Source of the DNA: Actinomycetes bacterium
GTDB lineage: Bacteria; Actinomycetota; Actinomycetes; Actinomycetales; Actinomycetaceae
Direction of reading: 5' to 3'
NCBI GenBank assembly: GCA_023387755.1
Contig: JAEWHO010000022.1
Span: forward strand, 1-35,487
DNA: 35,487 nucleotides
Shown here: positions 24,671 to 33,333 of the stretch, in pieces
How the letters are laid out: each line of letters begins with the position of its first letter
Position numbering within the stretch: the first letter of the stretch is position 1
Notes under the pieces: model-generated
The model's database searches: none
Told to the model about the DNA's origin: nothing
The model's input: only the letters and a program-made list of their open reading frames with translations
Position numbers and translations under genes: made by a program

Positions 24671-24676
24671 TGGTGC

Positions 24677-25837
24677 TTATTCCTCCGTGGTCGCACTCGG
24701 CTGGACGTTAGGGTGTTCCTGACGCCAAGCGCGCAGCTTTTCAATATTGGCCTTATGCTCTTCGAAACTGCCGGTGAACAGCGTCTCTCCCGTGTCAAGG
24801 TTAACCGTGACGAAGTAGAGCCAGTCCCCTGCGGGCGGATTCATAACGGCCTTGATGGCTTCTTCGGAAGGGGCACCAATCGGCGTCGGCGGCAGGCCAC
24901 TATGAACGTAAGTGTTATACGGGGTGTCTTGGCGGACTTCTTCGGAACTGGGAACCCCTCCGCGTTTGCCCAGGCCATACAGCACCGTAGAGTCCATTTG
25001 CAGTTTGCCGAGGGTAGGACCAGCGGTATCGGCCAGCCTATTCTCGATCACGCGCGCAGCCTGCCCGTAATAGTCCCGGGGAACTTCGCGTTCTACAATC
25101 GAGGCCTTGGTTAGCACTGCTTGCCACTGATCGCGAGGAATCTTCAATTTCTCCAGGGATGCAACGGTGCGGCCGATCATCTCTTTAAGCGCGTCAACGG
25201 CCTTGGTCTCAGGCGCAAAACTATAGGTTTGCGCGGCAAACCAACCTTCCGGGTTGCCACCGGCTTCGGAGGGAAGACCAATTGCTTCCCCATCCGCAGC
25301 GGCCGCTTTAACGTCGTCGACGTTTAAACTCAGCTGAGCTGCGACGCGCTCATATACCTGATTGGCTTCAAAACCCTCCGGAATAGTGAGCGCTGCATCG
25401 GCCCGGTTGACCGGATCGAGGAGGGCGCTTACTGCTTCTGCGGCGGACATCTTGGTACGCAGCGTATAGGTACCGGGCTGGATCCGGGAGGAGCGGTCAT
25501 TGGCGGCGAAGGCCCGGGTAAATTCTTGGGCAGATAGGACTACATCGGCATCGTGCAGGACTTTCCCCATATCAGCGCCCGTGGCCCCTTCGGGGATCGT
25601 CACTGTCACCTGTTCCCCGGTACCACCGGCGGGATAGTCGGTGACAGTGGGTTCTGCCCCCTTAACCAAGCCTTTCACGAACGGGGTAGCCACCCACACA
25701 GCCCCACCTAGCAACAAGACAGATAGGGCTATAGCGAGGAAGCTGCGCCGGCGGCGTACTTTACGCTGCTGCCGCATAGTATCGCGCCGTCGACGCCGTT
25801 CAGGCGTCACCTTCGGATCTGCATCCCGTTGAGTCAC
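24677..25837 (-). CDS. mltG: Endolytic murein transglycosylase MltG
   Basis: MltG cleaves nascent glycan strands and is thought to set their length. The 386-residue protein has a strongly basic cytoplasmic tail (1-31), a single membrane helix (about 32-50) and an extracellular YceG domain. The catalytic Glu is Glu249 in ASIVEREVP, followed by the family block GKLQMDSTVLYGLG, YNTYVHSGLPPTPI and the C-terminal LYFVTVNLDTGETLFTGSFEEH. The start is a GTG at 25837, nine bases after ruvX. The order alaS-ruvX-mltG is typical of actinobacteria. Confidence 0.97.
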   Translation of the reverse strand: MTQRDADPKVTPERRRRRDTMRQQRKVRRRRSFLAIALSVLLLGGAVWVATPFVKGLVKGAEPTVTDYPAGGTGEQVTVTIPEGATGADMGKVLHDADVVLSAQEFTRAFAANDRSSRIQPGTYTLRTKMSAAEAVSALLDPVNRADAALTIPEGFEANQVYERVAAQLSLNVDDVKAAAADGEAIGLPSEAGGNPEGWFAAQTYSFAPETKAVDALKEMIGRTVASLEKLKIPRDQWQAVLTKASIVEREVPRDYYGQAARVIENRLADTAGPTLGKLQMDSTVLYGLGKRGGVPSSEEVRQDTPYNTYVHSGLPPTPIGAPSEEAIKAVMNPPAGDWLYFVTVNLDTGETLFTGSFEEHKANIEKLRAWRQEHPNVQPSATTEE

Positions 25838-25846
25838 AGAAAGTCC

Positions 25847-26296
25847 TTATTCCACCAGTTCACCGGGTGTGCTCCCGGTGCGCCGTTCAGTCTCTATTAC
25901 AAGCTCCAACAACATTACCGCCGATACCTGGTCAACAACCTGGCGGTGCTGACGCGAGTCGCGGCCTGCTGCATGTAATTGTGCATGAGCGCTCACCGTC
26001 GTCAACCGTTCGTCCACCAGATAAACAGGCAGACCACTAGCTTGTGCCAGTGTGGCTGCTAGTGCTCGTGCCCCGCGAGCTGCTTGCCCTTCCCGGCCCG
26101 ATAAATGCAAAGGTAATCCGACGAAGATATCAGATACCTCGTATTCATCAATGACCTCGAGGATTTCCTCAATGTGTCCACCATATTTATTCCGCCGCAC
26201 CGTTGCCACCGGAAGGGCCATAATCCTCCCGGCGTCACACCGAGCCACACCTATGCGGCGGACCCCAGCGTCGATTGCAAGCGACACGCGGCTCAT
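25847..26296 (-). CDS. ruvX: Putative Holliday junction resolvase RuvX/YqgF
   Basis: RuvX is an RNase H-fold nuclease linked to 16S rRNA 5'-end processing and, by homology, junction resolution. The 149-residue protein has the first catalytic Asp in LAIDAGVRRIGVARCD (about 6-21), the IFVGLPLHLSGREGQAA segment (about 57-73), and LVDERLTTVSAHAQL near 96-110 with the second acidic residue. It starts one base after the alaS stop with no separate ribosome-binding site, so reinitiation from alaS is likely; an alaS frameshift could therefore affect it. Confidence 0.96.
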   Translation of the reverse strand: MSRVSLAIDAGVRRIGVARCDAGRIMALPVATVRRNKYGGHIEEILEVIDEYEVSDIFVGLPLHLSGREGQAARGARALAATLAQASGLPVYLVDERLTTVSAHAQLHAAGRDSRQHRQVVDQVSAVMLLELVIETERRTGSTPGELVE

Positions 26297-26297
26297 T

Positions 26298-28972
26298 TTA
26301 CTGAGCTAACGCACTGCGGATCGAGTCCAATGCCGCATCGATGTGAGCGATGTTCTGACCTCCACCCTGCGCGAAGTCCGGCCGGCCGCCGCCCCCGCCA
26401 CCAAGGACCGTAGCTGCTTGCTTTACCAGGGCTCCGGCAGCAACGCCGTCATCCTGGGCCTGCTTATTTACCCCGACGACGACCATCGGCTTGCCTGCAA
26501 TTTCGGCAATGAGAGCGACCACCGCCGGGCCATCTTCTCCCAGGCGCGCACGAATATCGAGCCCTAAGGTGCGAAGGTCATCGACGTTAGCGAGCTGGCC
26601 GCAATTCGCAATCACACACCGCTTGCCGTCGATCATTTCAGCGCACTCTACCAGCTGGCCAGCCTTGGCAAGTGCCTGGGCGCTATTGACGGCCGCCAGC
26701 TCCTTCTCGGCCTTCTTCAGCCGCTCCATCAGGGTGGCGATACGTTCCGGTGCTTCTTCGGCGCGCCCGCCAACCAGTTGGCTCACCTGCGAGATGATCG
26801 CCCTCTCCTTGGCCTGGTGAGCGTAGGCCCCCTGCCCGACGAGAGCCTCGATGCGGCGCACGCCTGAACCGATGGAGGCCTCTCCCAGAATGTCGATGCG
26901 GCCGATATTGCCGGTGTGGGGCACGTGGGTGCCACCGCACAGTTCGCGCGACCAGTCCCCGCCGATGGACACCACCCGCACACGGTCCCCATATTTTTCA
27001 CCGAACAGGGCCATTGCGCCCAGGGCTTGGCGTCACTGAGGGACATCACCTCATCGGTGACCTCCAGGTTGTCACGCAACCGGGCGTTGACGCGGTCTTC
27101 AATCTCCCCCATAACCGAGGCTGGTACCGCACTGGTGTGGTGGAAGTCGAAACGCATCCGCGAGGGCGAGTTTTCGCTACCCGCCTGGGTGGCACCCTCC
27201 CCCACATATTCGTGTAGGGCTTTATGCACCATATGGGTGGCAGTGTGTGCCTGAGCAATATGCCGCCGGCGCACGACGTCGATCTCGGCGACCGCCTTCT
27301 CGTCCACGCTCGCCTCCCCCTCAATGAGGGTGCCGCGGTGCACGATCACACCCGCCACCGGTTTTTGCACGTCGTGCACGTCAACGATGCCGCCGCCGAC
27401 CAGCCGGATCACCCCATGGTCAGCCAGCTGCCCGCCCATCTCGGCGTAGAACGGGGTCTGGTCGAGCACGATTTCCACCTCGGCTGGCGCTGCCACGACC
27501 GGCACGCTGGCGCCGTCGTGCAAAATCCCGACGACGCTGGCCTCAGCCGCCGCATCCGTGTATCCCAAGAACGCAACCTCGTGCCCGAGTTTCTTATGCA
27601 GGTCTCGGTAGAGCTGGGCATCGACGTGGCCGGTCTTCTTGGCGCGGGCATCGGCGCGGGCCCGTTCCTTCTGCTCGTTCATGAGGGTGCGGAAGGCTTC
27701 TTCATCAACCTTCACGCCCTGCTCGTGGGCCATCTCCAAGGTGAGGTCGATCGGGAAGCCGTAGGTGTCGTGCAGCTGGAAGGCTTCCTCACCGGTAACG
27801 GTGTGAGAAGCGTCCGCTTTGGCGCGAGCCACCGCGGTGTCGAGGATCGTAGTTCCGGCCCCGAGGGTACGGGCGAAAGCTTCTTCCTCGGCGCAGATCA
27901 CGTCACTGATGCGCGCAAAGTCAGTTCCCACATTCGGGTAGGAGCTCTGCATAGCGTCACGCGACACCTGCAATAGATCTCCCATGGTGGCGTCCTGAAC
28001 CCCGAGGAGGCGCATGGCGCGCACAGCACGGCGAATGATCCGGCGGAGCACGTAACCACGCCCATCATTCCCGGGCCGGACTCCATCCCCCACCAACATG
28101 AGCGAGGAACGGACGTGGTCAGCGATAATCCGCATACGCACGTCATCGTCACTACTGCTGCCGTAGGTGCGTCCGGTGATGTCCTGGGTGCGGGCGATGA
28201 CCGGCCAGACTTCGTCAATTTCGTACATATTGTTCTTACCCTGTAGTAAGAACGCGAGCCGCTCGAGGCCGGCACCGGTGTCGATAGCCTTTTGTTCCAG
28301 CTCTCGGATGAGCGGGTAGTCGGCTCCACTGCCCTCACCGCGCAGATACTGGTCAAACACAAGGTTCCACACCTCTAGATAGCGGTCGCCCCCAGGATCG
28401 ACCGTGCCCCCTTCAGCTTCAGGGCCAAAGTCAGGGCCGCGGTCATAGTGAATTTCCGCGCAGGGGCCGGCCGGGCCCGGCTGGCCCGTATCCCAAAAGA
28501 TCGATTCGCGCGGCAGGAGCACAATATGACGGCGATCCAAGCCAATCTGTCGATGCCAAATATCGAGTGCTTCGTCATCGTGTTCCCACAGGGTCACCCA
28601 GATACGATCTCCGTCCAAGCCGTAGCCGCCCTGATCTTGCGGTGTGGTGAGCAGCTCCCAGGCCATGGTGGAGGCCCCTTCTTTGAAGTAATCACCGAAG
28701 GAGAAGTTGCCGTTCATCTGGAAGAACGTGCCGTGGCGCGTGGTTTTACCGACGTTATCGATGTCATTGGTGCGAATGCACTTTTGCACTGAGGCCACCC
28801 GCGGCCAGGGTGCGTCTTCCGTACCGACAATATACGGAATGAAGGGCACCATCCCGGCAACCGTGAACAAGAGCGACGGATCCGGAGAAATCAATGACGT
28901 CGACTCGGCGATATGGTGGTCCTTGCTGCGAAAGAAATTCAGCCAGCGGGAACGGATGTCAGTAGTGCGCAT
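26298..28972 (-). CDS. alaS: Alanyl-tRNA synthetase, interrupted by a one-base deletion
   Basis: AlaS charges tRNA-Ala and edits mischarged Ser/Gly. Two reading frames together give one protein of about 891 residues, the normal size. The first (start ATG 28972) covers the class II aminoacylation domain (TVAGMVPFIPYIVG, TFFQMNGNFSFGDYF) and the editing HTATHMVHK motif (about 576-580). It is coherent to Lys649 in SLSDAK and then turns into nonsense ending at 26783. The second frame picks up as GAMALFGEKYGDRV and contains the CGGTH zinc motif (679-683) and the C-terminal domain. Restoring one G between 27026 and 27025 (AAG-GCC-CTG) joins them perfectly. Because alaS is essential, a sequencing or assembly error is the likeliest cause. 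Confidence 0.9.
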
Positions 28973-29104
28973 AGTCTTTCACCACGTAGTTGAGTATTTG
29001 GGCACGCATCCCAAGTGGGCGGCTCACGCCTAGCGTAGCTAAAAAATGCGGCTACGTTCAGCCGAGCCACATCCGCCAGGCAAAGGTTTGTTGGAACATA
29101 ACAG

Positions 29105-29140
29105 CAGGCCCCGGTCCCACCTGCGCGGGGCCGGGGCCTG
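29105..29140 (-). terminator. rpsD terminator hairpin
   Basis: CAGGCCCCGG (29105-29114) pairs with CCGGGGCCTG (29131-29140), a perfect 10-base GC-rich stem with a 16-base loop; ACAG and CTGT just outside can extend it past a bulge. It starts 10 bases past the rpsD stop and separates rpsD from alaS. The tail on the minus strand is only weakly T-rich. Confidence 0.75.
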
Positions 29141-29149
29141 AAGCTGTCA

Positions 29150-29773
29150 TTAACGCGAGTAGAATTCGACGACGAGCTGAACGTCGCAGGTCACTGGAAC
29201 TTCCTCACGCTTGGGGCGGCGCACCAGTTCGGCACGCAGCTTCTCAATCTGGACGTCGAGGTAGGCGGGAACATCCGGCAGCACCTTCTGGTGTTCGCCA
29301 GCGGCAGCAATCTGGTAAGGAACCATCGTCTGGGAACGCGGCTTGACCTGGATAACCTGGCCGGGCTTGACGCGGAAGGAGGGGCGGTCCACGATCTTGC
29401 CGTCCACGAGGATATGGCGGTGGACAACAGCCTGGCGAGCCTGGGCGATGGTGCGGGCAAACCCGGAGCGCAGTACCAGGGCATCCAGACGCATTTCCAT
29501 CAATTCAACCAGCGATTCACCGGTCAGACCCGCTTCCTTACGCGCCTGCTCGAAGTAACGCCGCATCTGGGCTTCGCGGATGCCGTACTGGGCGCGCAGA
29601 CGCTGCTTTTCCTTCAGACGCACCGAGTAGTCTGAATCGGAGCGGCGACGGGCGCGGCCGTGCTCACCCGGACCGTAGGGGCGCTTTTCGAAGTGGCGCT
29701 GAGCTTTGGGGGTCAAGGCAATGCCGAGGGCGCGAGACAGACGCACCTGGCGGCGGGAGCGCGATACGCTCAT
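29150..29773 (-). CDS. rpsD: 30S ribosomal protein S4
   Basis: S4 is a primary 16S rRNA-binding protein. The 207-residue product shows the N-terminal basic region (SRRQVRLSRALGIALTPKAQ), the GPGEHGRARRRSDSDYSVRL block, and the S4 RNA-binding domain MRLDALVLRSGFARTIAQARQ followed by HRHILVDGKIVDRPSFRVKPG (about 92-138). The C-terminus VQLVVEFYSR is standard. No zinc-binding cysteines are present. CAGGAG precedes the ATG at 29773. Unlike many bacteria, rpsD is outside the rpsM-rpsK-rpoA cluster; the position beside alaS is usual for actinobacteria. Confidence 0.98.
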   Translation of the reverse strand: MSVSRSRRQVRLSRALGIALTPKAQRHFEKRPYGPGEHGRARRRSDSDYSVRLKEKQRLRAQYGIREAQMRRYFEQARKEAGLTGESLVELMEMRLDALVLRSGFARTIAQARQAVVHRHILVDGKIVDRPSFRVKPGQVIQVKPRSQTMVPYQIAAAGEHQKVLPDVPAYLDVQIEKLRAELVRRPKREEVPVTCDVQLVVEFYSR

Positions 29774-29917
29774 GAATTATTCTCCTGTCGTCAATTGGCA
29801 CACGGTATTCGTGCGGGGCCGACCCTCATATCGCGCTTGGCGCAACCGGGCTAAGACCCCAGGAGCCCACATGGAGCAGGCAACCGGTCTACCCTATCAG
29901 GCTCGGCCGGCCAAACT

Positions 29918-31291
29918 CTATTTCGTACCGCGCAAATACCGCGAAATTGCGCTCATACGGGCCGTGATTTCCCTCTCATAACCGTGCGAGGTGGGGTGGT
30001 AGTAGCGCGCGGCGACAAGGGTGTCAGGCGCGTACTGCTGCTGCGCGATTCCGTGCGGACAGTCATGCGCGTACTGATACCCCACGCCGTGCCCTAGCTT
30101 TGTGGCCCCCGAGTAGTGACCATCGCGTAGATGCAGCGGTACTGCCCCGGCTTTCCCTGCCCGCACGTCGGCAATCGCGGCGTCAATGGCCCGGTAGGCG
30201 GCATTGGATTTTGGCGCCGTCGCAATATGGATGACGGCCTGGGCGAGAGGAATTCGAGCCTCGGGCATCCCCAAGAAAGCCACTGCTTCATAGGCTGCCA
30301 CTGCGGCCGGCAACGCAGTTGGATCGGCCATCCCCACATCCTCGGCGGCGCAGATGACGATCCGCCGTGCGATAAACCGTGGGTCCTCCCCCGCCACCAC
30401 CATGCGCGCCAGATAGTGCAAGGCAGCATCGACATCCGATCCGCGCATCGATTTAATAAACGCGCTAGTGACGTCATAGTGCTGATCGCCGGTGCGGTCA
30501 TAACGCACCATCGCTTCATCCACCGACGCCTCCACGTCAGCCGCCTCGATCGTCCCGCCATCAACGCACGCACCGCCCCCGCCGGTTGCCCTTTCGCTAG
30601 CCGCCTGTGCGGCTGCTTCCAGGATCGTCAGCGATTTGCGGCCATCACTGCCAGCCAGGCGCACGATCATCTCTCGCGCATCCTCGCTCAGCTTCCAGGC
30701 ACCGCCTAGGCCCCGCTCATCGCTACAGGCCCGCTCCAGCAGGTTGGTAATGGCAGCGTCGTCGAGCGGCTCCAATGTCAGCAGCAGAGAGCGTGACAGC
30801 AGGGGTGAGATGACGGAGAAGGAGGGGTTCTCGGTGGTGGCGGCAACCAGCGTCACGATGCGATTTTCCACGCTGGGTAGGAGGGCGTCCTGCTGGGACT
30901 TCGAGAACCGATGGACTTCATCGACGAACAACACGGTTTCTTTGCCGCCCGTGCTGAGGTGCCGCCGCGCCTCCTCGACCACCTGGCGCACATCCTTCAC
31001 CCCCGCGGTCACTGCGGACAGCTCTACAAAGCGCCACTGCCGACTGTGGGCGATGAGATACGCGAGCGTAGTTTTCCCGGTACCGGGCGGCCCCCACAAA
31101 ATAATCGACGACGGCGCGCCTTCGGCGGCACCCACAAGTCGGCGCAGGGGTGAACCGGGCCGAAGAATATGCTGTTGCCCGACCACCTCATCGATACTGC
31201 GCGGGCGCATTCGCACCGCTAGCGGTGCATGATCCGGGGCGGTCTCATCCCCCGGCGAGTCGAAAAGATTGGGGGTGCTCATAGCGTCCAT
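29918..31291 (-). CDS. rarA: Replication-associated recombination protein RarA (MgsA)
   Basis: RarA is an AAA+ ATPase that acts at stalled forks and SSB-coated ends. The 457-residue protein has the N-terminal RPRSIDEVVGQQHILRPG (about 30-47), Walker A WGPPGTGKTT (66-75), Walker B VLFVDEVHRFSKSQQDALLP, sensor 1 ATTENPSF, and the C-terminal tetramerisation region (DVTSAFIKSMRGSDVDAALHY). The first ATG at 31291 or an in-frame ATG at 31282 could start it; neither has a strong ribosome-binding site. It begins nine bases after xerD, probably in one operon with ctaB-xerD. Confidence 0.96.
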   Translation of the reverse strand: MDAMSTPNLFDSPGDETAPDHAPLAVRMRPRSIDEVVGQQHILRPGSPLRRLVGAAEGAPSSIILWGPPGTGKTTLAYLIAHSRQWRFVELSAVTAGVKDVRQVVEEARRHLSTGGKETVLFVDEVHRFSKSQQDALLPSVENRIVTLVAATTENPSFSVISPLLSRSLLLTLEPLDDAAITNLLERACSDERGLGGAWKLSEDAREMIVRLAGSDGRKSLTILEAAAQAASERATGGGGACVDGGTIEAADVEASVDEAMVRYDRTGDQHYDVTSAFIKSMRGSDVDAALHYLARMVVAGEDPRFIARRIVICAAEDVGMADPTALPAAVAAYEAVAFLGMPEARIPLAQAVIHIATAPKSNAAYRAIDAAIADVRAGKAGAVPLHLRDGHYSGATKLGHGVGYQYAHDCPHGIAQQQYAPDTLVAARYYHPTSHGYEREITARMSAISRYLRGTK

Positions 31292-31300
31292 GCTAACGAG

Positions 31301-32230
31301 CTAGCGGGCCCGGGGGTGGCTGGTGGCGTACACCTCACGCAGGTGGTCGATGGTGACGTGGGTGTAAATCTGGGTGGTGGAGACATCCGCATGGCCCAGC
31401 AGTTCCTGGACGATGCGCACATCCGCGCCCCCGGCCAGCAGGTGGGTTGCATAGGAGTGGCGCAGCATATGGGGCCCGGGAATCTCCTCCCATCCCAGAG
31501 CGTGCGCATGGCGCCGAATGATCGCGGAAACCGCTTGGCGGCTGAGAGCGTTACCGCGGGCGTTCAGGAACGCGGCGCTCACTCCCCTACCGCGGGCAGC
31601 CAGGGCCGGCCGGGCCCGCACCAGGTAATCCTCGAGCGCATGGGTGAGGGCACTACCCATGGGGACGATTCGTTCCTTCGATCCTTTACCGAATAGGCGC
31701 ACGGTTCGTTCAGTAAAGTCGAGATCGTCGACCGCCACCGCGCAGGCCTCGCTCACTCGTGCTCCAGTTCCGTACAGGAATTCCAACACTGCCCGGTCCC
31801 GCAGGTCCAACGGCTCACTGCCGCTGGCGTGTTCGATGAGCTCACCCACCTGCTCCATGCTGAGTGTGTCGGGCAGTTTACGGCTCAGTTGTGGCGCCTC
31901 CACACTCGCGGCCGGGTTATCGGCGGCGAGGTTTTCCTGGAGCAGAAATTTATGCCAGGAACGTACAGCTGAAAGTACACGCGCGCTCGAAGAGGGGGCC
32001 AGTGCGGCCGCGCCGTCGTCACCCCGCCGAATTGCCAACAGAAACTCACGGATATCGCTGGTATCGATCTGGTTCAGCTCGGTAATACCGCGACTGGTGA
32101 GGAAATGACAGTAGCGGGTGAGGTCGGCTTCGTAGGCGGCCAATGTGTGCGGGGAGAGTCCGCGCTCAACCCGCAGGTGGGCGAGAAATGCTACCAAGTT
32201 GCGCTGAGTGGGGCTGTGTTCCGCCGCCAC
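31301..32230 (-). CDS. xerD: Tyrosine recombinase XerD/XerC
   Basis: A 309-residue site-specific recombinase that resolves chromosome dimers at dif. The N-terminal SAM-like core-binding domain spans about 8-100 and the catalytic domain follows. All active-site residues are visible: Arg158 (GTGARVSE), Lys185 (GKGSKER), His254 and Arg257 (HMLRHSYATH), His280 (LGHADVS) and the nucleophile Tyr289 (QIYTHV). The start ATG is flush with the ctaB stop. The family also contains XerC and mobile integrases, but the size and lack of nearby mobile-element signs favour a housekeeping Xer; XerC versus XerD is not settled. Confidence 0.88.
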   Translation of the reverse strand: MAAEHSPTQRNLVAFLAHLRVERGLSPHTLAAYEADLTRYCHFLTSRGITELNQIDTSDIREFLLAIRRGDDGAAALAPSSSARVLSAVRSWHKFLLQENLAADNPAASVEAPQLSRKLPDTLSMEQVGELIEHASGSEPLDLRDRAVLEFLYGTGARVSEACAVAVDDLDFTERTVRLFGKGSKERIVPMGSALTHALEDYLVRARPALAARGRGVSAAFLNARGNALSRQAVSAIIRRHAHALGWEEIPGPHMLRHSYATHLLAGGADVRIVQELLGHADVSTTQIYTHVTIDHLREVYATSHPRAR

Positions 32231-33184
32231 TTAGACGCCCAGAAGTCGGTTCAACCACGGTCCTACAAACGGATCGAGGGCGACGGCCACGAATACGATG
32301 GACAGGTAGGTGATGGATGCGTGGAAGACGCGCATCGCCGCCATCCGGCCTCGCTGCGGTTGCAGCGCTCGCTGATAAAGCGTGATCGTGGCGCCTGCAA
32401 AATAGACAGCGGCGGCCACCGCGATGACGGTGTAGAACCAAGTCATGTGAGCCATCGGGATGAGCGCGAGGGTGCAGGCGATCATCGCGGCGGTGTGGAT
32501 CAAGATATTGCGGGCGACGACGACGTCGGATGCCACCACGGGCAGCATCGGCACCTGCGCCGCTGCGTAGTCTTGCTTGAATTTCATCGACAGCGGCCAG
32601 TAATGCGGCGGCGTCCAGAAGAAGATCACCGCAAACAAGATGAGGGGCGGCCAATCAAGGCCCCCAGTCACTGCCGACCAGCCGATAAGAACAGGCATAC
32701 ACCCGGCTACCCCACCCCACACGATATTCTGCGCGGTATGGCGCTTCAAAATAATCGTGTACCCGACGGCGTAAAGCACGATCGCGGCTAGAGTGAGCAG
32801 CGCAGCCATACTGTTCACGAGTAACCAAAACCACAGAATCGAAAATACGCTGAGAGCGAATCCGAAAATGAGGGCGCCGCGTACGGAGACTTTACCGGAC
32901 GGGATGGGGCGCTTTTTGGTGCGCCGCATAACCCGATCAATGTCCCGGTCGTAGACCATATTGAAGACATTGGCCGCACCGGCTGCGGTCGCTCCCCCGA
33001 TCAGGGTCGCTAAAACCAGCCAGGCGCCTGGCCATCCTCGCTGCGCCAGGATCATTGTGGGCACCGTCGTGATGAGCAGGAGCTCGATAATACGCGGCTT
33101 CGTCAGTTCGATATAGCCCCTAATAATCTCACTGCGAGACCACTGCCGAACTGGCGTTGGGCGGGCTGACAAGCCTTCAGACAC
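32231..33184 (-). CDS. ctaB: Protoheme IX farnesyltransferase
   Basis: CtaB adds a farnesyl group to protoheme, giving heme O for terminal oxidases. The 317-residue UbiA-family membrane protein has about eight or nine hydrophobic helices. The prenyl diphosphate/Mg motif is clear as ANVFNMVYDRDIDRVMRRTK (about 71-90), with the later FFWTPPHYWPLSMKFKQDYA motif typical of heme O synthases. The start is GTG at 33184 with AAGGAG ten bases upstream. It is divergent from tkt, an arrangement common in actinobacteria. Its presence implies the organism makes heme O/A or uses an oxidase needing it. Confidence 0.96.
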   Translation of the reverse strand: MSEGLSARPTPVRQWSRSEIIRGYIELTKPRIIELLLITTVPTMILAQRGWPGAWLVLATLIGGATAAGAANVFNMVYDRDIDRVMRRTKKRPIPSGKVSVRGALIFGFALSVFSILWFWLLVNSMAALLTLAAIVLYAVGYTIILKRHTAQNIVWGGVAGCMPVLIGWSAVTGGLDWPPLILFAVIFFWTPPHYWPLSMKFKQDYAAAQVPMLPVVASDVVVARNILIHTAAMIACTLALIPMAHMTWFYTVIAVAAAVYFAGATITLYQRALQPQRGRMAAMRVFHASITYLSIVFVAVALDPFVGPWLNRLLGV

Positions 33185-33333
33185 GACGATGATTGCTCCT
33201 TACCTGGTGCTTCCCGTCCAACAATACCGCTCCCGCGCGCATTTAGGCCCGCCAGCGCTCTACCATGGGACATAGTGACAGTCCGCTCACTTCCGATTCG
33301 TGCCTTCGGGCCGTTATAAGAAAGAAGGAGACC

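Noticed and set aside
28973..29104. A T-box or other leader riboswitch before alaS
   Set aside because: No T-box consensus or specifier stem is visible; only a six-base CGTAGC/GCTACG stem enclosing a T-run loop is present.
31301..32230. The tyrosine recombinase as a phage or island integrase
   Set aside because: No tRNA, attachment repeats, excisionase or foreign-looking genes flank it, it abuts ctaB, and its size and motifs fit XerC/XerD.
33291..33320. TTCCGA...TATAAG as a tkt promoter
   Set aside because: Transcription would start about 33327, inside the AAGGAG ribosome-binding site of tkt, which conflicts with its use; the -35 match is also poor.
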